Below are positions 40,027 to 45,401 of a stretch of 45,401 nt of DNA, in pieces. The notes under the pieces are model-generated. The model was not told the origin of the DNA. It made no database searches and saw only the letters and a list, made by a program, of their open reading frames with translations. Source of the stretch: Tritrichomonas musculus (lineage: Eukaryota > Parabasalia > Tritrichomonadida > Tritrichomonadidae). The DNA lies in the NCBI GenBank assembly GCA_039105265.1, contig JAPFFF010000121.1:1-45401 (forward strand), read 5' to 3'. How positions within the stretch are numbered: position 1 is the first letter of the stretch; each line of letters begins with the position of its first letter. Position numbers and translations under genes: made by a program.

Positions 40027-40989
40027 TTATTCCATTTGAATTGGAATTGATGCAAGACTGTTATATCTACCTTTTTTTGAATTATTTGTTTCTTCCCTTT
40101 TCATTAATATAACTATTATAAGAGCCGCAAGTATATATATAACACCAAAAACTGAATTGCAAATAATTAATGGCAAATTAGAACCACCAGCAATGGATTG
40201 TGCCACAAAAACAACCCATCGTTGCCCATCATAAATATCTGTTGCGTAATTCATTGTAACATTTAATGTATATTCTCCTGCAGGGAGTTTATCTTTAGTC
40301 CATGCTAATAATTTTCGAAAATTTGGTGTTGGTGATGTTCTATACCATACAATAAACCTTTCGCTTAATATTCCGTCAGGAAATCCTTCTAAGTTTTCCA
40401 TCCATAAACTTTCATTTGCATATTTTGGGTTTAATTCCGTATATAAATGACCAATTTCTCCATCCCATGAAATTCCTTTATCATTCCAATGAACTCTATT
40501 ATCATCGCTTCCAGGAAGAGAATACAAATCTGTAAAAAAATAGATAGCCCGAAGTCCACATGGAGCTAATGGTATACTTGTGTTTTCTACAGTAGTTAGA
40601 GGTTCACAATCAGATAATTCTTTATCGTTCAAATATTTCCCATATAATTGCGGGTAACTTCTTGAGCCACGAAATCGAAAATGATTTTGATAAAATGATC
40701 CTAGTTCGTAATATGCGTATAGGCGATTTTCAAGTGGAGTCGTTATTTTAAATTTAATAACGCAAGTTTTATTATATTCACAAACATCATCATAACGTAT
40801 ACGAATTTCTTTCCAATCCTTTGAAAGAAACATTAACACTAGCGAAAATATTATATGTAAAGTTGAAAATGCTAATAAAAATGGAACTGGATATCCTGTT
40901 AAACTTGGTCTACAAGCTCGCATATCTTGTTGACATAATGGTTTATCGAAAATTTGATCACCAATATTCTGTAAAAAATTTGTTTGCAT
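40027..40989 (-). CDS. CDC50/LEM3 family beta-subunit of P4-ATPase flippases
   Basis: This 320-residue protein has two membrane helices (about 35-55 and 278-302) around a large luminal domain, the family layout. Signatures include YAYYELGSFYQNHFRFRGSR, matching YYqL.NFYQNHRRYv.SR, SIPLAPCGLRAIYFF, matching the PCGl.A.S.F position, and FIVWYRTSPTPNFRKL, matching F..WMR.A..P.F.KL. CDC50 proteins pair with P4-ATPases, allow their exit from the ER and are needed for phospholipid flipping. Paired Cys residues and N-glycosylation sites fit a luminal domain. The gene looks complete and is divergent from the IBR-like gene with a 111-bp gap. Confidence 0.93.
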   Translation of the reverse strand: MQTNFLQNIGDQIFDKPLCQQDMRACRPSLTGYPVPFLLAFSTLHIIFSLVLMFLSKDWKEIRIRYDDVCEYNKTCVIKFKITTPLENRLYAYYELGSFYQNHFRFRGSRSYPQLYGKYLNDKELSDCEPLTTVENTSIPLAPCGLRAIYFFTDLYSLPGSDDNRVHWNDKGISWDGEIGHLYTELNPKYANESLWMENLEGFPDGILSERFIVWYRTSPTPNFRKLLAWTKDKLPAGEYTLNVTMNYATDIYDGQRWVVFVAQSIAGGSNLPLIICNSVFGVIYILAALIIVILMKREETNNSKKGRYNSLASIPIQME

Positions 40990-41100
40990 TTAAAAATTTT
41001 AATTTGAATAAAGGTGAAATTATTGAAAAGCTAAGGCCAATTTTAGTATTTTTCAATTTTATTAAATCCGCAACAAATTTTATTTGTATATATATAATCA
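40990..41100. promoter_or_regulatory. compact divergent intergenic region
   Basis: These 111 bases must serve both the CDC50 gene (-) and the zinc protein gene (+). On the minus strand a CCTTTATTCA run lies about 20 bases before the CDC50 ATG, and TCA abuts the ATG on the plus side. Trichomonas promoters use CCTTT and TCA-type motifs; the match here is loose. Confidence 0.35.
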
Positions 41101-41913
41101 ATGAGTAATCAAAGCACATTTTATACTAATTTAACACAAGTTAAATGTCCAATATGCGACGCTTCATTCGATTTTAGTCCTAAAGATGACAATCCTAACA
41201 GCTATTGCTTTCATTGTACTAAATGCCATATGTGTTTTTGCGCATCATGTGGTTCATTTCCATTTCATTACAATCGAAAATGCAACTCAAGTGAAATTTT
41301 AAAAATTAAATCAAATTCTAATCATGAACATTACCAATCTCTTCAAATTTCTGATCACTTATGTGAAAAGGTTAATCTAGATGATATAACTTTTTCAGAT
41401 AATTCATTTTCGCATCCTTTTCTCAACCAAGATTTTATAGATGAACTTCACTCTATTTCATTGAATTTCTGCAAGGCCAATTTAATTCCCCTAAACCGTC
41501 AAGATATTAATAATGATCTTAAAAAGAAGATATTTGATCGAATGAACGTTTATCTTTGTAAAAATCATCGAAAACCAGTCATTTTTATTTTTGGTCATAA
41601 AAATGAATGCGAAATTGAAAACAGTGAAGCTTGTCCAATCTGCCACTGCGACCAAATTCCAATCTGTCCTGAGCACAAGTTCACCCACATGTCGTACAAG
41701 TGCTGCAATTGCTCGTCAACAGCAACTCACGTTGAGTTTATTGATAGAAAATTTAGGTTTTTGTGCGAAATTTGCCACCAGACTTGCGGGATGAGTGAAG
41801 CTATTCGACCAAGCGAGCAAGGAGAGAGGAAAGGGAGGTTTTATCCTTACTCAAACATGAACTCCAAAATTGTAGGAAGATGTAATATATGTGAATGTTT
41901 GTTTGTACTTTAA
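41101..41913 (+). CDS. IBR-like cysteine-rich zinc protein
   Basis: This is a 270-residue protein. The N-terminal module (about 15-62) reads KCPICDASFDF, then HCTKCHMCFCASCGSFPFHY, then KC. This resembles the in-between-RING (IBR) zinc domain of RBR ubiquitin ligases. A second Cys/His cluster fills the C-terminal third: ACPICHCDQIPICPEHK, KCCNCSS, LCEICHQTCG and CNICECLFVL. No RING1 is present, so it may not be a full ligase; a diverged RBR relative or an unrelated zinc protein is possible. The middle (about 75-175) is helical and unrecognised. Confidence 0.75.
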   Translation: MSNQSTFYTNLTQVKCPICDASFDFSPKDDNPNSYCFHCTKCHMCFCASCGSFPFHYNRKCNSSEILKIKSNSNHEHYQSLQISDHLCEKVNLDDITFSDNSFSHPFLNQDFIDELHSISLNFCKANLIPLNRQDINNDLKKKIFDRMNVYLCKNHRKPVIFIFGHKNECEIENSEACPICHCDQIPICPEHKFTHMSYKCCNCSSTATHVEFIDRKFRFLCEICHQTCGMSEAIRPSEQGERKGRFYPYSNMNSKIVGRCNICECLFVL

Positions 41914-41930
41914 AAATAAATATATTATTT

Positions 41931-41963
41931 CAATTAACCCACTTTTTCAAAAAGTGTTAATTG
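41931..41963. repeat. imperfect inverted repeat after the zinc protein gene
   Basis: CAATTAAC and ACTTTTT are followed by their complements around a single C, with a two-base bulge on one side. The perfect inner part is 17 bases (41940-41956). It begins about 18 bases after the stop codon. Confidence 0.7.
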
Positions 41964-41975
41964 AAAGGAATTTTA

Positions 41976-42026
41976 TATTATGAAGCCTACTTTTTGAGCG
42001 GAGCTCAAAAAGTAGGCTTCATAATA
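41976..42026. repeat. perfect 24-bp inverted repeat with 3-base loop
   Basis: The left arm (41976-41999) starts TATTATGAAGCC and ends TTTTTGAGC; the right arm (42003-42026) is its exact reverse complement, with loop GGA. It could form a strong hairpin or cruciform. Possible roles are a 3'-end signal for the zinc protein gene, or a relic of a foldback element. No target duplication was seen. Confidence 0.9.
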
Positions 42027-42038
42027 TCGTAAATTATT

Positions 42039-42362
42039 TTAATGATCTTTTAATAAAGTTTTTTTTTTTTTTTTTTCTCCTGATAATTTGAAATCGTGTA
42101 AACTTTGTTTCTTGAGCAACTCATTGAATAATATTGTCAATTCCACCAACATTGATTTATGCTGACTTTTCAAAAAATACAATTTAATGACACCAAGTAT
42201 TCGAATGACGAAGCTGATAAATTTCTTTGTTGATCCATGATCAACAACATGAATCGATTCGATACCACATTCAAAATTTCGAAGGCCAAGAAAAGATGAC
42301 TCTATTAATTGAAAATTGTAAAGACAATAACGATGATGATGAAAACAAATCTCCATAATCAT
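42039..42362 (-). CDS. uncertain 107-residue frame
   Basis: The frame opens at an ATG and ends in a Lys run encoded by a T18 tract (42059-42076). The middle (SSFLGLRNFECGIESIHVVD) looks protein-like, but I recognise no family. It may be a gene fragment beside the ankyrin pseudogene, or a chance frame. Confidence 0.25.
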   Translation of the reverse strand: MIMEICFHHHRYCLYNFQLIESSFLGLRNFECGIESIHVVDHGSTKKFISFVIRILGVIKLYFLKSQHKSMLVELTILFNELLKKQSLHDFKLSGEKKKKKTLLKDH

Positions 42363-42852
42363 CTATTTGTAAGACATAGTAAGGATTTTGAAAGAAAAAA
42401 ATACCTCATATAAAAGTGCATTTGAAATAAATAAATAAAAAAAGGAAATAAACAAAAATATTAATCATTTCATAAATTTTAAACAAAAAAAAAGAATTTG
42501 AGTTGGTTTTTTGTGCTTAGAGATTTTTAAGAATATGAAGTTTCTATTTTTGTTTCATGATTTTATTTATATTCGATATCAATACTATTTATAATTATAA
42601 TATGAAGAAAAAGTAATTAATGAATTTTTATTAATTGCTATTTTAAAGTGAATAGAAAATCATTTTGAAAGTAATTGCTTAATTTCATAATTTTCAGCAT
42701 AGTCGATTGGTTTTTCACCATGATTATCTTCAATATTAATGTCAATATCTTTCTTTTCGAGCAAAAGTTTTATTATTTCAGAATTCCTTATTTCAATTGC
42801 AAGATGCAATGCTGCCTTCTCTTCCATTTGGCTATAATTAGCTGAGTAAGCT

Positions 42853-43129
42853 GAATTGAAAGATATGATCTTGAATGTAATTGAAAGATATGATTTTGAA
42901 TGTAATTGAAAGATATGATTTTGAATGTAATTGAAAGATATGATTTTGAATGTAATTGAAAGATATGATTTTGAATGTAATTGAAAGATATGACTTTGAA
43001 TGTAATTGAAAGATATGATTTTGAATGTAATTGAAAGATATGATTTTGAATGTAATTGAACGATATGATTTTGAATAGTATTGAAAGATATGACTTTGAA
43101 TTTCATTAAAAGATATGATTTTCAATTCT
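42853..43129. repeat. 25-bp satellite, 11 copies
   Basis: Units of ATTGAAAGATATGATTTTGA plus five bases start every 25 bases from 42855 to 43105. Variation is only one or two bases in most units. Because 25 is not a multiple of three, 75 bases are needed to return to frame. Read on the minus strand this gives a 25-residue protein repeat (ISFNYIQNHIFQLHSK and so on). Confidence 0.95.
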
Positions 43130-43274
43130 TTAAAAAAATTATGAAAAATATTAAGAATATTGATGTCAAGTTTCTCATTCATAAATAAAACTTTTATTTT
43201 CACAATTTCAATGTTTTCTTTTTCAACGACCAAATATAATGCTGTCTTATAAATTATTATTTGATCAAAATTTC

Positions 43275-43375
43275 ATTCAAATATATGATTTTAAATTATA
43301 TTGAAAGATGTGATTTTGAATTAAATTGAAAGAAGTAATTTTGAATTCCATTGAAAGATATGATTTTAACAGAAT
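43275..43375. repeat. second short block of the 25-bp satellite, about 4 copies
   Basis: Units start at about 43275, 43300, 43325 and 43350 and are more diverged than the main array. The spacing between the two blocks is not a multiple of 25, so they are separate arrays or were split by an indel. Confidence 0.8.
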
Positions 43376-44859
43376 TAAAATATTATCAATTGAAATTGTA
43401 TTAGCAGAATATTGAAATTACTTTTTGGTTTATGTCTATATCTTTATCTTTCATAAGGTTATCAACAAATGCACAATAATCGTACTTGCACAAGTTGCAA
43501 AATGAAGACTCACTAATGGAATCATTATTTAAAAAGGCGAAATTATAATATTTGAGACTTTGATTGATTGTATCTTGTGAATTTTCTTCATCATTTTGTA
43601 AGAAGTTGTTTATGAAGTAATTTGCAATGTCGTTGTGATGGCATTTTATTGATTCATAAAAGACTTGCTTATATGACATATCTTCTATTTTAACATGGTT
43701 GTCTTCCAGAAAGTGAATTATCTCTGAGTTTTGACCATGAATGGCCAAAAGCCACAACGATGACGTCAATTCAACACCTTCAAGTCGCAAGTGGTTCAAA
43801 AAATACAGCATACTCAATCAAAGAAAATCCTTCATCTTCTGGGTTTGATATTTTTGAGTTCTTTAATAAAAATGAATTTGTTTCATAAATAGATGGTTGA
43901 ATTTTAGCGTTAAGTGAAATTCCACTTTGAGTAACGTACATAACAAATTCAGAAATCAAGTCTTTTCGAATCAATTCACTGATTTGGCTGTCATTTTCAC
44001 CTTCCTTTCATTTTTCATAAAAGTTTTCTGGCAATTTTTTCTTTATTTCTTTAACCCATTCATTTTCTTTTGTATATGGATCGTATTCTGGAAACCAATA
44101 TTCATTGATGAATGGGAGAATTTCCGGCTGAAAATACTGTGGATATTTGGCTTCTGTGAATTTCTCTGTCTTCGTAATTTTTTTTGCTATATATTCATCA
44201 ATAACAATTATTCGTTGTTCAATGAGAAATAAAAGAATCCTTTTGTTGCTCTTAAAAATATTGAATATTTCTGAATTTGAAAAATATTTTTTGACGCTTT
44301 CTTTGAAAAATAGCAAAATTCGTTCAATTTTGCTGAAAAAATATGGGAAACGATGATAATTATTCTCGATTTTGGAAATTAAGTGCAATAATAACAAAAG
44401 ATAATACTGATCTTCAATGATTTTTGAACTATTAATTTATCTTCGGGAATTAGTAATTTGTCCTCTGATTTAACTTCTTCTTCAAGAAAAATCAGAATAC
44501 TTTCTTGAATGTCCGTCATCTTATCTAAGTATTCCTGCGAACTCATGATTTTTATAAAATAATCCAATTACAATAAAATTTGAATAAAAAATTTTAACGT
44601 ATTTCATTCAAAATAAAAAAAAATTTTTCTCAAAGAATTTAAAGAAAATCAAAAAAGCATGTGATACATTTCTGAGTATATAACCATTAATAATTTGTTT
44701 GTATAAAGAATAATCTCATTATTTCAACATTAAAAGCAATTATTTCGAAAATTTATTATAATTTTGAAATAATAGTAACGAGTTAAAGCTTTACTTGAAT
44801 CATAACAAAAGACGATAAAAAGAGTCTTTCAATATATCAAACAACAACTATTATAAAAT

Positions 44860-45375
44860 CTATTGAATCGAATGCATTTTGTGGCGGCATATTGTTGAAG
44901 CAAATACACTGCATCAGTAGACTACATTTTATAAGGAGCGAAGTTTTCTAAATTGCGAGTCATTTTTGCATACAACACAATTTTTCTGAATAGTATTGAA
45001 TAATGGAAATAATCATCTCAATTTTGAAATAAATAATTATTAATTTTCAATAATAAATTGAAAATTGAATGATATGCAAAAAAGAAAAACAGTTTATTAA
45101 TTCCATCATCAGTAATTGTCATTAAAAAGAATACACTCGGAAATTGTTCATCATAGTCACAAGCATTGAAAATAGTGCATTCATCATTGACACAAATTGA
45201 GATTCAAAACACAGTTCAAAAGCTAGGTGAGATTTGCTTTGAACGATGCAACAAACTTACTAATTTAACAATGAATCAATATGAAACACGAATTGAAAGC
45301 AGCACATTTGAAAAATGCAATTTACTTAATCACCTAATATTTTCATTATCAATAACAGCAACGAGTCAATTCGAT
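44860..45375 (+). pseudogene. BspA-like (TpLRR) gene remnant
   Basis: Plus-strand pieces show the leucine-rich repeat typical of BspA-like trichomonad surface proteins. IESNAFCGG..LLKQI lies near 44865, VTSIENSAF near 45155, and KLGEICFERCNKLTNLTMNQ, then IESSTFEKCNLLNHLIF, at 45220-45350. The pieces are in different frames with stops between them, so no intact gene is present in the window. The sequence runs into a poly-A tract at the window end, and an intact part beyond the edge cannot be excluded. Confidence 0.6.
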
Positions 45376-45378
45376 TAC

Positions 45379-45401
45379 AAAAAAAAAAAAAAAAAAAAAA
45401 A
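45379..45401. repeat. A23 run at the window edge
   Basis: The window ends inside a poly-A run of at least 23 bases, probably an assembly break at a homopolymer. Confidence 0.8.

Larger units (their letters stand above)
42660..44567 (-). pseudogene. ankyrin-repeat (DUF3447-type) gene, broken and invaded by a satellite
   Basis: The pieces in order match a trichomonad ankyrin protein: an N-terminal helical region (YLDKMTDIQESILIFLE), the DUF3447-type block (SKIENNYHRFPYFFSKIERI, then FKSNKRILLFLIEQRIIVID), ETNSFLLKN and EGFSLIEYA, then GVELTSSLWLLAIHGQN, IKCHHNDIANYF and ankyrin units (ALHLAIEIRNSEIIKLLLEK at the C-terminus). Frame is lost near an A5 tract (plus-strand T5 at 44421-44425), at an in-frame TGA (44008-44010) and near 43820. 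A 25-bp satellite fills 42853-43129 and 43275-43375 between ankyrin pieces. Such genes form large families in trichomonads, and decayed copies are expected. Confidence 0.85.

Noticed and set aside
42838-43233. 131-residue minus frame across the 25-bp satellite as an independent gene
   Set aside because: It is the satellite read in one frame plus a piece of ankyrin sequence (EKENIEIVK); it belongs to the pseudogene.
42853-43375. CRISPR-like array
   Set aside because: Repeats are directly abutting with no spacers, the setting is eukaryotic, and no cas gene is present.
1-45401. Canonical trichomonad introns (3' motif ACTAACACACAG) and tRNA genes
   Set aside because: None was spotted by eye on either strand; a pattern search would be needed to exclude them formally.

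Overview
The window is AT-rich nuclear DNA of a unicellular eukaryote, most likely a parabasalid close to Tritrichomonas or Trichomonas. The reasons are dense intronless genes, 5' leaders of a few bases (for example TCACT or TCATA just before the ATG, like the trichomonad initiator), a decayed ankyrin gene of the trichomonad DUF3447 type, a decayed BspA-like leucine-rich-repeat gene, long A/T homopolymers and many low-complexity proteins. No tRNA, rRNA or CRISPR array was seen. The genus is an inference.

Region 1-4.6 kb: a broken tyrosine-recombinase mobile element carrying a GC-rich foldback insertion, a DHHC palmitoyltransferase gene, and a non-autonomous hAT-like element (3535-4589) with CAGGG ends and a perfect 8-bp target duplication.

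Region 4.7-20 kb: prefoldin subunit 1, a second DHHC enzyme with no visible ATG, a CEP19 basal-body protein, the PIKK chaperone TELO2, a GH38 alpha-mannosidase, a 1404-residue FKBP15/FAM21-like protein with a very long 15-bp coding repeat, and an unrecognised 454-residue protein.

Region 20-35 kb: a SAPS-domain PP6/Sit4 regulatory subunit split by a long disordered insertion. Next comes a mobile-element-rich gap that holds a 478-bp element and a decayed gene copy containing a 128-bp foldback; the intact paralogue supplies the empty site. Then come that paralogue, an irregular LIM protein, a small ubiquitin-like ORF, a Frag1/DRAM/Sfk1 membrane protein and a 1515-residue surface protein built from three related units.

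Region 35-45.4 kb: two disordered proteins, a CDC50 subunit of P4-ATPase flippases, an IBR-like zinc protein, a pair of strong inverted repeats, an ankyrin pseudogene invaded by a 25-bp satellite, and BspA-like remnants ending in a poly-A tract at the window edge.

The genes do not form one pathway. Several point to endomembrane and surface biology (two DHHC enzymes, CDC50, the FKBP15/FAM21-like protein, Frag1-like protein, mannosidase, surface protein). The less ordinary signals are the family of short elements with 8-bp duplications, the FKBP15/FAM21-like architecture, and coding satellites whose period decides whether reading frames stay open.
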